From assembly GCA_019722365.1 (NCBI GenBank), contig JADFUC010001868.1, positions 248,001-312,000 of the forward strand: DNA of 64,000 nucleotides, written 5' to 3'. The notes beneath the pieces are model-generated. The model worked only from the letters and a program-made list of their open reading frames with translations, did not search any database and was not told the DNA's origin. The translations under genes and the position numbers were made by a program. This stretch comes from Lithospermum erythrorhizon. Its lineage: Eukaryota; Streptophyta; Magnoliopsida; Boraginales; Boraginaceae. Shown one piece after another: positions 1-11,634 of this stretch (positions are counted from its first letter, which is position 1; the number at the start of each line of letters is the position of its first letter).

Positions 1-266
1 TATATAACAGATGGATCTTCCGGTACCTACAAGAATTTTATTAATCCCTCCTTCAAAAAACTTTGATAGGAACAGATAAACCAACTTAGTAAATGTATAT
101 TTAAAACAAATAATAATGATAAGAAGAAGGGTACTCGGTGCATCAAGCTCCCACGAGGCCTGTGTGTCCGACAGAATTTGGCCCTTTTGTATGAATATAT
201 ACAGGATATAAAGAAGACAACCATTAAAATATATGTATCGACAACTCCTGAGGACTACATTATTAC

Positions 267-3152
267 CTGATACAAGGCATGACTCAGCTCTTGCCTTGCA
301 GTATGTAATTGTTGCTCCAAAGCAAAATTAGATAGCATCAACCCATCCCATTCCTTTTTTGAATCATACAAAAAAGAAAAATAAACTTTTGAAAGAAATA
401 GTATACAAGTTCCTATGCATATAAACATATGGATACATGTGTGTGACAGGATAAGATTTATGTAATAAACATCGCTAGTAACAGTGCAATGCGCAATACA
501 AAAAAGGAACAAACTGGTGCAAATTGAAAAAAGGAAAGATATCAATTGGTACGCAAGGGGTACATTGATTGCAACACTCAAGTCACTTGAGAAAAGCACA
601 CTAAATACCTATACTTATTAGCCACAAAACAGAAAAGGCCCAACAACCACATGGAAAGAAAAAATTCTTATGATTAGACAAATATACTGATAATATATAC
701 CGTATTAAAGTCTACACCAAACGTGAGTACAGTAAAACGCGTGTACCCATAATTTAACTCCGAAATCAAACACTCCCTCCGTTCCATATTATGTGATCAT
801 TTAGCCAAAAAAGTACTTAACTAAGGAGTTAGGAAAGATTACTATTATACCCTACATAATATATATAATTATACCCAAAAGCAAAAGCAATCTTTAAATC
901 AAAAGCAATTATTAGGGTCAAAATGGGAAAATGAGTTCAAAAGTACATTGGATTATTAAACAATCAACTATTATGAAAAAGCAACTTTTTGGTACACAAT
1001 CACATATTATGAAACGGATATAGTATAGTTTTCATATGAATGGATAATTCATTATTCAATCTTTTTTGCATTCACATTAAATATAGGAGTAGCCTCACAT
1101 CTATGGGGACAAGTAGAACAAGAAACAAAAAAAGAAAAAAATAAATAGGGTAGACAACTTACAATCTGAAACATGCCCAGCATCCCAGGGATACTCGCAG
1201 CCTGAACAGGTCGAGGCTTTACTATCTGCAATAAACCATTAAAAATTAAAACTGGGCAAAAAATTACTTGCTAAGACAGAAACTGGAGAGGAATTAGCAC
1301 AATTAAGTGAATGTAATGAGAGAAATGTATACCTTCCCTGTTTTGATGGGAACAATCTCATCCATTGTCAGTGGTTCTTGAGTGATGGGGCATTTACCAA
1401 AATCCTGAACAGCAAATTGAAAGAAGAGAGATCTGTCATATCATACATTAACATTCCCAAGGAGAACAGAAGAAGGCTTCATGAAAATGAATGAAATTAG
1501 ATTTATTTTCGATCCAATTTCCATCCATCGGTCAGTCCTATATATTTAACAAACAATGTACCTCAGCTCGATTCAAATTACACAAATTCCTATATAGATC
1601 TGAGGTGTGGTATGATAAATCTTAAGAAATTTAAGATGACTACTAAAATAGTTGATTGGACACTCTTCTTCCGCATGCTAGTAAGCCTAAAATATTGAAA
1701 AGACTAGATATTCAAAATCAAACAGGTCAAGTCGTAATCAAAATAGAGTAGCCGACTCTTGTGTTTCATCCAATCCTTCCTTTTCCATCTAATGTATCCA
1801 TTCTATTTATAGAAATCTTATTTAATCTATACCGTATTAAAGTCTACAGTCTACACCAAACTTGAGTACAGTGTACTTATAAAGTAGGAACAATGAGAGA
1901 GTTACCTGAACATACAAACCAATAAAGCATGTATAAACTACGTCATATCATCGTTCATATAACATAAGTAAATAGATTAGATATCAATAACTAAAAAGCC
2001 GCGACTCTAAATTCTGAACAATCACTTAACTATGTAATTAAACAGATTTCAGCCATCCACCCCTAGTAACTTCAAGATTCTTTTGATCATTTTATACTAG
2101 TTCGACGAATTTTCAGTACATATATAACTAAATAAACTTGTAGGCAAGTAAAGCCTCAAACTTATACTACCTTCATCCAGAAAATATGTCTAGTTTGGCT
2201 TTCAATAGTCAAAATTAACAAACTTTGTGGCCTTAATTGACACAGATAAACTTGATTTGAATCAAACTTACCATGCTAATAGTAAAGTAGGTTTAAAATA
2301 CTATCTTTGGATAGAATTTTAACAAAAAATTATACAAGCTAAACAAAAAATAACTTTCAAAATTTTAAAAGTCAACCATCAAAATTCAAAACTATACAAT
2401 CTTTTTAAGATGTAGATAGTATCAAATATATCAAAAACAGGCAGAGAGACTATGTATACCGATATATGATGCTCGATGAGGCGTTTCTCAAACAGAAGAC
2501 CGGACTTCGTTGAGACAACGGGCTCCTCCGGCACCTCCCCGGAAACTGCAAGATACAATTTCAATGCCAAAAAAATTATAAATCATATACTCATAACTTT
2601 CATTATACTACCACCATCCCAACACTATTGTCAGGCTTGATTTTTTAAGGTCAAAATTAACAAACTTTGAAGCCTTAATTGAGACACAACTTTGATTTGA
2701 AGCACAATTACCATGTTACTAATCAAATACACTAAAAACACTAACTTTAGGTATAATTTTTATCAAATATCGAGAACCGAATACAAAAATATTTGAGTTC
2801 AAAATTATAAAAGTCAACCATCAAAATTCAGAACTCAACAATCTTTTCGCGATAGAGATAGTACATATTTACATAATAAGTACATATATTCCAATATTGT
2901 CAAGTTTAATTGACAAACTTTGTGGTCTTACTTAAGACATAACTTCGATTTAAATCAAAATTATCATATTGCTAGTAAAATAAATTTAAAATACTCCGTA
3001 CAGCATATACACAAATATTTGAGTTCAAAATTAAAAAAGTCGACCATCAAAATATAGCACATAATAATTACATACTACGTATAAAATAATACAAAAAGCG
3101 ATAAATACAAAGCAGAATACATAAGGTAAAAATACTTACTTGAACAGTTCAT
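267..3152 (-). CDS. PRP19: PRP19/MAC3 U-box E3 ligase, 5' part (continues beyond window start)
   Basis: Five coding exons are visible on the minus strand: 3152-3140 (13 nt, reads MNCS plus one base), 2545-2460, 1404-1333, 1225-1163 and 353-267. All junctions are GT-AG and phases agree. Joined they give about 107 residues: the N-terminal U-box ([40 protein letters not shown]), then the segment [20 protein letters not shown] that begins the tetramerisation coiled coil. The C-terminal WD40 propeller must lie before base 1; the last visible donor is at 266-261. PRP19 is the ubiquitin ligase core of the nineteen complex (MAC in plants), which activates the spliceosome in the nucleus; plant MAC3A/B also act in immunity. 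The ATG follows a short leader rich in CCCTAA. One oddity is FQ-I-EWDG where the family normally has FQ-N-EWDG, caused by the exon 4/5 junction. Introns are large and repeat-laden. Confidence 0.93.
697..1878. repeat. Short repeat shared by PRP19 introns 4 and 2
   Basis: The string beginning CCGTATTAAAGTCTACACCA and ending GAGTACAGT occurs at about 700-735 and again, with a small internal duplication (TCTACAG), at about 1830-1875. The two copies sit in different introns of PRP19. The interval given spans both copies; only the two ends are repeat. Nature unknown, perhaps remnants of one small element. Confidence 0.55.
773..1023. mobile_element. Stowaway/mariner-like MITE in PRP19 intron 4
   Basis: The left end reads CTCCCTCCGTTCCATATTAT and the reverse complement of the right end reads CTATATCCGTTTCATAATAT, both followed by GTGAT. 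These are diverged terminal inverted repeats of about 25 bp around a 251-bp AT-rich body with no coding capacity. The CTCCCTCCGT terminus is typical of plant Stowaway-type MITEs. The expected TA target duplication is not clean. It lies wholly inside the PRP19 intron between the exons ending at 1163 and starting at 353. Confidence 0.7.
2160..3100. repeat. Three diverged copies of a ~250-bp AT-rich repeat in PRP19 introns
   Basis: Copies start near 2165, 2610 and 2890. Each contains a variant of CAAAATTAACAAACTTTG followed by GCCTTAATTGA, then TTGATTTGAATCAAA and TTACCATG. Copies 1 and 2 also carry AAAAGTCAACCATCAAAATT. Copy 1 lies in intron 2, copies 2 and 3 in intron 1. A further relative is at about 9,270-9,400 and a weak one at about 38,590-38,770. 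The leading consensus (ACTACCTTCATCC) resembles Stowaway-type termini, so these may be decayed MITEs. Confidence 0.6.
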
Positions 3153-3159
3153 ATTTTTG

Positions 3160-5040
3160 TGGATTAGGGTTTTTGGTGAAGCTGATAAAGAGAGGGACGG
3201 AGGGGATTGTCGAAATTGATTTGCCCAGGGTTTTAGAGGTAGGGGTGCGGATCCTTACATGAACAAAAATATGTAATCAAAGTGCGTCACATTGTTAGAT
3301 CTGTACATTTAAGTCAAATTAGCCATCTAATAAAATAGGATATATCTGTTTTTTTATATCCGTAAGTAGGGATATTATATTATTTTTACATGAGTTTATT
3401 TGGAAAAAAAAACAGAGAAATCCAACCATGATTTAGTTATGTATAGCAGTTTCTTCTTCATTTGATTCATTTGTATGTGGTTTTGTTGGTTATGCAATGT
3501 TATATGGAACAATTGGGGCTAAATTTGAGTTACAACCACCGAAATTCAAGCGGTTACAACGTAGTGTATTAAAGCTTTCAGTTTTTTTGTTCTTTGGTTG
3601 TTGAATTTATGAGTATTAATTGTTGTTTTGTGTGTAATAAAATGGGGGGAGTGGGGATTGGGGAAATGGTGCGTGGAATTTGGAAGTTGGGGGAGGGAGG
3701 ATGGGTTGTCCGAAAAATAAGAGATTATTTATTTATTTATTCAATTTTACAAAATTTGGTGAATTTACGTTTTTACCCTTGTATAATCAATTTACTTACT
3801 AATATCTTGTAAGCGCCTAAATTACTCTCGGGGGTATGATATTAAGGTTGAATCAAGATTGTGACTTTTTATTTTTAATTACTGATGAATTTTTTTTGGA
3901 GAAATCACGTATGCAAATTGAGCAGTATATAATCATTTTTGAACCAGTGACCTCTTCTAGAGAAGGTCTAGACAGACATCATTGGCTTAGATGCCTTTGG
4001 TTAACATCTTGACTCTTGAGTGTAATATATATTGGGATTATTTTCTAATTTTTTTCTCAATTGTATTTCCTTTTAATTCAATTTAATTTGTATTTTATGT
4101 TTCGAGATATACTTTAATCATACTTTATTTCTTATTTCTTATTCGATTGAATATAGAATTAAAAGCATTTGTTATGTTTGAAAAACATATTTTTTAATGT
4201 ATTGTTTTCTTGTAATTTTTTCAATATGAAATTATGAAAATTATGATGATCAAGATTACCTCAAAATAGAAGAGCAATGAAGATTAGTTATTGTATTTAA
4301 TTTGGCATAACTAAGCTTCTAAAAGAACGAGAAAGTTTGATTCGACTCAAGTTATATAAATTTGTAAAAAAAATTAATGTTTTCGTATATTATCATGAAA
4401 ATTCCAATTTTCATTTAAACCGAACTCTAAAATAGTTCAAACTCGAATCAAACCAAACTCGTTCAAATTCGAACCGAATCGAAGCAAACTCGAAAATCGT
4501 TACCTAACATAATGGAGCTCGGTATAGTTTGACCATTTACAACATAGGCACAACTCACAAGCCACAATGATTAAACAGTGAGTGAAATAGGACATGTAGC
4601 TGTTCCAAAAACGGAGGGAAAGCTTGACCACTTATCTCGTTGCAAAATTTCAACATTTTAAGAATGAAGGTAAAATGGAATAAATATATAATGTACATAG
4701 AAAGATAAATGATACGGAATATAACATAATTTTAACCTTAAATTAATATCAATCTCAAATTTCATCCTTATTATTGTTGAGTGACAAAATTTGTGAAATA
4801 TATGAAAATTCTAATAGCCCTTTATTGTTTCTTTAGAAAAAAGTAGTCAAAACATATTGATTTTTCTCCTTTGTATACGGCAATTTAACGATATCTAGAT
4901 AGAGAGCTCATCCAATCTATCCCTTGTTGCTCGGTATCCGATCATCGTTGATGTCGGTCTCCCCCTCTCGTCGTCCCTTCCAACGTTAGGACGACGGCGG
5001 ACTCTTCCTCCATCTTGCTAAAACACATAAACAATCAAAG
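3160..5040. other. Intergenic: head-to-head region between PRP19 and C2 gene
   Basis: The region holds the PRP19 leader (about 3153-3240), the divergent promoters and the C2 gene leader (pyrimidine-rich, about 4,900-5,040). It is AT-rich. A stretch at about 4,400-4,500 repeats CGAA/ACTCG words, like the subterminal motifs of some plant DNA transposons. I see no gene here. Confidence 0.5.
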
Positions 5041-6742
5041 ATGGCAATATTGACCCCGTTTCAACTTTTAGAGATCAATGTCATATCAGCACAAGATTTG
5101 GAGATTGTCTCCAGGAGGAAAATGAAAACCTATGCAACTGCGAGGGTCAATCCAAGCCGGAAGCTAACGAGCAGCGTTGACAAGGAAGGGCATAACAATC
5201 CAACCTGGAATGACAAGTTTGTCTTCAGGGTTGATGAGGAATTTCTTCGTCGAGATACATCTTCTGTCATGATCGAAATATATGCAGTAAATTGGTTTAG
5301 AGACAAAATTGTTGGTACAGTTAGAGTCCTTGTCGGAAACCTCATCCCCCCTCCATCCAGGACATATAACCGCAACAATAACATTGGAATGCGATTTGTT
5401 GCACTTCAAGTATGATCAATCATTTAAATCTCCTTTCCATGATTCCATTAACGAATAATTATCAAATCTTATATACTTAACACATATTGTTTATATGTTT
5501 GTGAAGGATCTTCAATAATTTATTTATTGTTGCATATGTGCTATGTGCATTTAGGTACGTCGTCCTTCAGGGAGGCCACAGGGGATATTGAACATTGGGG
5601 TGGCGTTACTTGATAGTTCAATGCGTAGTATGCCATTGTACTCACAAATGAGCGCTTCAGCTGTCGGATATCGCGATTTGATGGACGACGAGCATCTCCA
5701 AAACCACCATCAAAACAACGACGACGATGATGATAAACAGAAGAAAAACGGTCCTCCGATTGTGAAGCCTATATTGCTAAGGTCTAAAAGTGAACGTAGC
5801 GAACGTGTTACATTCGAGAATCAATCCATAGCCAACAGTTCGATTCTTGCGATTGCTCATAAGATGCCTGTTTTGACAAGGGATAGTTCAATTCTTAGTA
5901 TCTCAGATGTTGGAATACCTTTCATGAAGAAGACAACCAAAGCAAGTTCTGTCATTAGTGGTCATGAGCTTAGAGATACAACGAAGAAAAACAAAGGTAA
6001 AAAAGGGAAGTCTGGATCGGTTCTGAGTGATTCAGTTGTTAGCAAAGACTCCATGGCTTTTATATATTTCAAGAATGAGAAGGTGAAACCACCAAAACCA
6101 AAAGAGAAAGAGGTAATAAAGAATATGGAGAATAAAGAAGTATCAGTGCCAATTACAATTCCGAAGCCAATTAATAATGAGGATTCAACTAAAATAATTG
6201 ATGATAAAAGTTCGATAAAATCCCCAGGGGTAGTACTTGGACCCCCTCCACCTCCATTTAAAGAAAAAGCAAGAAGAGGAACTGGAAAGCCTCAACAAAA
6301 ATTTATTCCATATGAGTATCCACTCCCCAAAGTTAATCAAAAGTATATAGTCGGGGCAGCAATGACAGACTCGGAGGTAGGTCCACCTCCATCTGAGGTA
6401 GCCGCGGCAATGGCAGAGAAACGATACCCTCTAGAGGATGGAGAAAGCTCGGTCCTGGATGGTTGGAGCGTGGACGAAAGCGTGGAAGGACTTCGATCAA
6501 AGATGGAGAGGTGGCGAACAGAGCTCCCACCGATATATGATCGTGGAGGATTCTCGAGTAGCTACAGATCATCAACTATAGCACCACCAAGAAAACAACC
6601 TGAGAGTGAAATGGGACTGTTCTCCTGCTTCGGAAACTTTTTCGGATACGAGTGCCAATGTGTTTGCGGTAAGCCTCCTGCAAAGAAATATCCTTCAAGG
6701 TACCGCCAAAGTCCATCATTTGGAAGCAGATCATTTCTCTGA
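5041..6742 (+). CDS. C2-domain protein (plant calcium/lipid-binding family), two exons
   Basis: Exon 1 is 5041-5409 and exon 2 is 5555-6742, with a 145-bp GT-AG intron in phase 0; together they code for 518 aa. The first ATG of exon 1 follows a plausible leader and is in frame throughout. Residues about 8-105 are a C2 domain: it opens LLEINVISAQDLE, contains NPTWNDKFVF and ends VGTVRVLVGNLI. The classical calcium-binding aspartates are not all evident, so calcium dependence is uncertain. A long, Lys/Ser/Pro-rich, probably disordered middle follows (PPPPPFKEKARRG near residue 340). The tail carries a conserved-looking helix (SVDESVEGLRSKMERWRTEL) and a Cys-rich patch (GLFSCFGNFF, ECQCVCGKP). 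C2 proteins bind membranes or phospholipids. This architecture matches a plant family annotated only as CaLB/C2-domain containing, so the precise role is unknown. The gene appears intact. Confidence 0.9.
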
Positions 6743-7850
6743 ACAAACAAGATACCATTAATTTATTAGCAAGCATTTAATTTTGTTCTATGTAATGTAC
6801 TTTTAATATTTCTTTTTTTGGAACAATTATTGTGCAAATATATCTAGTAAGAATTTATTTTGAATACAATGATAATAACATGGATGTATATGTTTCAAGG
6901 ACCAACGTATTTGTTCTCTATTAGGTTATTAAAATTATTGTTTGCGATTTTCTTCATATATCACGATTTTTTGATAATATAATGTAAGTATCCTTATTAC
7001 AATATATTCACAATTATATTATATATGAGAGTACCCTTTAGGTGTTTAAAGAAATTTTATATTGTTTCAACAGCATGCTTAAAAGGTCAATTTAGTAATT
7101 GTTATAATCTATTAATTCACGGCAATGGAATTAGTCATTTCGATTGTTATCGTCATAACAACAAAAGCAGCTGCTTACTGTATATGATTATATATATTAA
7201 AACTTTTGTCATCTTCACTTATTAAAAAGTAAAAAAGAATAAAGTTTTTAAATGCTTGAATTGTTTGTACGCTTGGCTGAGAAAACACATTGCTGTTATC
7301 TCTCGATAAAATCATTTTTGTGAGTGGCATTTTGAGAGTTTGGAGGCCAACCGGGTTGGATTATCACTTAGGCCGATTGGTGAATGCGTTTAGCGTCGTT
7401 AGAAATCGGTCATCGGCGTCACGGCCCGGCTTGACAACGTCTTGCTCGATATGTCACAAATTAAATGCTTTTCGGTATTGGTAATGGAGTAAAAAACAAC
7501 TCCTCCTCAATCCCACATAATCCGGAAATTCATTTCAAAACAATAAAATCAAACAACAAAAGCCTCCCCCGATTGGAGGCATATTATTCAGTTTTACAGG
7601 GAAGAAAAATTTAGTATGGAGAACGATTTACAGGGAACGACATGCCACCATTATTCAGTTTTGCATATTATTCTACAAACTTTTTTCACTTGATAAACAA
7701 CATATACTCATTTTTTTCCTTAAGATTCTTAATTTCTGAGATTTAAATAATAATTTGGTGTTGTTTGTTTGAAAATATAGAAATGTTGATGATTATTGAC
7801 GAGAGATGATGTTATTCTTTATAATACTGAAGTTGATTAACATGTGTAAA
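6743..7850. other. Intergenic, no gene seen
   Basis: This is AT-rich sequence downstream of the C2 gene. A GC-richer stretch at 7,330-7,450 is coding-like in composition, but I recognise nothing in it. A small perfect hairpin (GCCTCC...GGAGGC) lies at 7,562-7,580. Nothing else is supportable. Confidence 0.4.
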
Positions 7851-8275
7851 TGTGAAGTTGTGGTATTTTTTTATTTATTATGGTTATTTAAGCATGACTT
7901 GAACAACCATTTTTATGTAAAAATGGCTAACAGTACAGAAAAATATAATGTGTAGTTCAGTAATTTTTTTTATTTGTTATGGTTATTTAAGCATGAACTG
8001 AAGAACCACTTTTATGTAAAAATAGCTAAAGTTACATATAAAATATGATGTGAAGTTGTACTCCTTGTTATTCATTATGGTTAATTGAGCATCAGATGAA
8101 CAATCACTTTTATGTAAAAATGGCTAGAAAAGTCAAAAAATATGATTTGAAAGTGTAGTAATTTTTTATTCATTATGTTTATTTAAATATGAATTAAACA
8201 ATCATTTTTATGTAAACATGGCTAAAAGATCATAAAAAATATGATGTAAAGTTGGAGTCATTTTTTATTTATTTT
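7851..8275. repeat. Tandem repeat, ~97-bp unit, about 4.4 copies
   Basis: The motif order GTGAAGTTG, then TTTTTTATT(T/C)ATTATGGTTA, TTTAAGCATGA, GAACAA(C/T)CA, TTTTTATGTAAAAATGGCTA and AAAAATATGAT repeats with starts near 7,851, 7,950, 8,049, 8,146 and 8,243. The unit is about 97 bp and copies differ by scattered substitutions. No ORF runs through it. It is a local minisatellite-sized array in intergenic DNA. Confidence 0.85.
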
Positions 8276-9600
8276 GGTAGTGGACTAGTGGTACAACCAA
8301 AATGAATTTAAAATAATAGTGGCATACTACTATTAATCGCCATAAACACTAAACAATATTAATACGAAGGAATGACAAAATAAGTAAAAATAACTACGAA
8401 TTGAAATAAAATGGTCTGAGAAGAGAAAAAAGAACATAAACGAATAAAAAATTGTGAAGAAATTGAAATTCAAAAACAAAACTAAAAAATATGGAAGGTG
8501 AAATAAAAAATGCAGTGCCTATTATCCATGTCGTTATGTCGATGGATTCAATGAAGAAGAGAAGAACTGAAACGTAGGCTTGAAGAGATGAAATGTAGGC
8601 TTAAAATTTGAAATTTTGAATAGATTAAAATCCAAAATTCAGTTGAGAAGATAATGGGAAGGAACACGATCAATTAATGAAGAAAAATATGGAAAAAAGC
8701 TGTCAAATATGATCTCTTCCGTCATGTAGTTAATGCCTTGGTTTTCTATTTTTTCATTATCAAAACTAACTTATGAAATGACCATCATAGCCCTGTTTTA
8801 TCGTACTCGTTAAATCATTAAGTCATTAAAAATTATTGATCCAATGGTCATGATAATACTTAAGTAACTTGTTTAAGGTATTTCTTAAATATATAAGTGG
8901 AAACTCATTATTTGTACATTTCAAGCCTGACTTATGGTACTGAGGAATTGTTTAGTATCCATATTACTAAAGGATAAATTAGTAATTTTGTCGAGTAATC
9001 CCATAAGCTTAATGCTTCTGACTTGAATGCAATTGATGTCTTTTGGGATGATGAGTAATGAAGCATTGACAGCTTCGAGGAATACCGATAGTCGTTATAT
9101 AGCTTTGTTTTTCTTCAATCTAAACAAAAAATTCAATTTTGAATTAAATTCAACAAAATAATAAAATATAGGTATTGATAAAAATTGAATATTTTCCCAA
9201 TAACCTATACTACGTGAAAATTAGATAAAATTATATATAATACGAAAATGAAATTAAAATAATCATAAAATAATTGCTCCGTTCAGGTGTCAATTTGATT
9301 TTAAACAGCCAAAATTAACAATCTTTGAAGGCTTAATTCAATTATATAATTTTAATTTGAATAAAAATTATATTGTCTATAAGTAATAATGAATTCAAAA
9401 GTGAATCAGTTTACATTGAAATAGAATATGATATATAATAGAATATACAAAATAAGTAAAAAAGAATATGAAAGCAGAGAATATGATATATAATAGAACA
9501 TACAAAACAAATTCAAAAAGAGAAAAATGCATAAAAAATATAATCTAGCGTTTGAAAATCATAGTTGATCATAATATTATCCTCTTAATATAATGACATC
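8276..9600. other. Intergenic, AT-rich, repeat remnants
   Basis: No gene is visible. At about 9,270-9,400 there is another copy of the repeat found in the PRP19 introns (CCAAAATTAACAATCTTTGA with TTTTAATTTGAATAAAAATTAT). The words ATGATATATAATAGAA recur at about 9,429, 9,485 and 9,716. Confidence 0.45.
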
Positions 9601-10040
9601 TAGTAAAAGAGCATGCTCCGGACGATATTGTGGCGTAATCGTATCGGTAGATATTGGCTGGCATGTATTGACAAGCAGATTCAAAGTGAATCGAGGTTAT
9701 GGCCAGAAAAGAGTATGATATATAATAGAAGCGTGAATACAGTATGAATTTAATGAAGTGGTAAACGCGATTCGTAAATGGGATTACCGAAAATAATGTA
9801 AAATTAATCTAAACATGAAATATGATGTATGAATCTAGGGTTGCTGTATATTGGGCGGATTGGGCAGATTACTTACGCATTGGTGCCTCGCGTGAAAGCC
9901 CTCGAGATCCTCTCGATAGCATTCAGCCTTGTGAGATGTCTGCAGATAGACAAGGCTTCTTTAATGATATGAATTGGAAGATGAAATCTTCGATTCTAGA
10001 AGGAGGCGGTATTTCTTCTGAGGGTGGGTTTTGTGATTAG
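9600..10040 (+). pseudogene. Decayed coding-like fragment, unrecognised (probably transposon-derived)
   Basis: The base composition is higher in GC than the flanks. An open stretch at 9,822-10,040 encodes 72 aa with YWADWADYLRIGA followed by SRESPRDPLD. The WADWAD-type word and the isolated, interrupted state suggest a remnant of a repeated element, but I cannot name the family. It directly precedes a relic of a Copia-type LTR, so it may be part of the same decayed insertion. Confidence 0.35.
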
Positions 10041-10224
10041 CATGTCGTGAAAACTTAATCCATAACTTTAATTCTGAAATTAAAATTAAAATAGTTAGCG
10101 GCTTGGGTTAAGAAATCGATTTAAAACAATTTAAACACAAAGTTCTGACTTCGAGATTAAAATGTGAGTTACTGAGTGAGTTATTAGTACAGTGAAAACA
10201 ACAAATCGATTAAAATACTAGCAG

Positions 10225-10650
10225 TCGGTATGGAATAACCTATCGAGTTATTAAGTGATGCCGTTAACTGGTGAGATTAAAACACCAGGTTTAATCGATT
10301 GATGTTCATCAACATATATATTTGACAAATATATAAATATTGAAAATCATTTCTCTGATATAAATGGTTTAAATTTAGTTCAAACAAAATATTATTCGAA
10401 TATCGTTGTATGTGTGTGGTAGGCTCTCGTATAATGATAAGTTGTATAATAATAATAAATTGGTAGATTCTTATTGTATAGATCAATAGTAAGATCTATG
10501 ATGTTTAATAACTCCATAGAGTGTCGTGAGAGCCATGGCTGGTAATATCACGAACTATAAATTGTACTAAGTTCCGATATTAATTTAATACGGTAAATGA
10601 ATTGATATTGTCATGGCTGATAAAGGGGAATCGATTCTCATTGATTTCAA
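10225..10650. mobile_element. Copia-type LTR relic (same family as 40.1 and 58.8 kb)
   Basis: The central part reads TTGTATGTGTGTG, then GTTGTATAATAATAATAAATT, and further on GAGAGCC...AATATCACGA and CATTGATTTC. The same ordered words occur in the LTR at 40,126-41,062 (CTGTATGTGTGTGACC, GTTGTATAATAACATAATT, GAGAACCCGAC, CATTGATTTCC). The copy here is diverged and lacks clear ends. No coding part of the element is recognisable beside it. Confidence 0.55.
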
Positions 10651-11530
10651 AACGAGCATCTGAAAGCAGAAATTAGAAAATCACGAAAATTCTTGCGGCT
10701 CTTACAAAGGCCACAAAATTCGAAACAATGCCCAAGTCAAGCAATTGATATAATGAAAAACAATACCGGATGTAGTGAAGCAAATTTAAGAGAAAAAAAC
10801 ATGAAATAGATTATACAGTTGATATCTAATAAATCAAAATTAAGCAAAATTCATGGCGCCAGTGTGCAAGCAGCTTTAATTCAAACCCAATGTATATTTT
10901 GTTCTCAATCCATTATTTCTACATTATATATATTTAAAAATTGAAAACAATTGAAACTAGAAATCAAAACCTGAAATATAAATTCAAAATTCCCTTACTA
11001 AAGCAACAAAAAGTAAAGTAATTTAGCTCAAATTAACTTAAAATAACCTTCGAATTTACTCAAATGAAATATATATAAATCATATTCAAGAACACGAAAC
11101 AAAATGAATTTGATTTATACGATTATGTGAATAAATGAAATAATAATAATAAGAGGAAAAAATACCTTGACGGCTTGAAGCATAAAATCATTTCATTGGA
11201 TCTAATTTATGAAATTTTTCAAATAAATGATTGATTTGGATTTTTAGAATACATTAAGGGTAAAGTATGAGCTTAATAAAGAAAAGAATTTAAATTGATT
11301 TATAAAAAAAGATAATGAATGTGGTAATTAATGGAAAATGTGTTTGAGGCAATTACACAATATAATTAGAAATTTGGTCTGGATTCCATTTCCTTTAATC
11401 ATTAATGAAGTAGAAGATGAGATCAGTTTAATATCATATTCTAAATAAATGCTTAATAATAAAATGAGTGAGCTGTACATTAGAGTTATAAAACACCACA
11501 AAGGAAAGTCAAACTCCACAGTCCCACCTC

Positions 11531-11538
11531 TATAAAAG
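11531..11538 (+). promoter_or_regulatory. TATA box of the AMT1 locus
   Basis: A perfect TATAAAAG lies 97 bp upstream of the AMT1 ATG at 11,635, at a spacing that leaves a leader of roughly 65-75 nt. The promoter element is therefore preserved although the coding 5' half is broken. Confidence 0.6.
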
Positions 11539-11634
11539 AGCATAATCAACCCCAAACTCTTAACACTTAAAAATGCTGTAACTGGTTAAACTACTTTCAT
11601 CACTTGATATTTTTTTCAATTTTTTTCACTAGCA

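Noticed and set aside
27..224. Possible further PRP19 exon in the first 260 bases
   Set aside because: No frame gives the expected continuation of the coiled-coil region. The 65-codon frame there is not PRP19-like. The next exon is most likely before base 1.
3594..3812. 72-codon ORF on the plus strand between PRP19 and the C2 gene
   Set aside because: Composition is low-complexity, there are no recognisable motifs, and it ends in AT-rich spacer. Probably chance.
7562..7580. GC-rich hairpin GCCTCC...GGAGGC
   Set aside because: A 6-bp stem with no U-run and no adjacent gene in a eukaryotic context; not a terminator.
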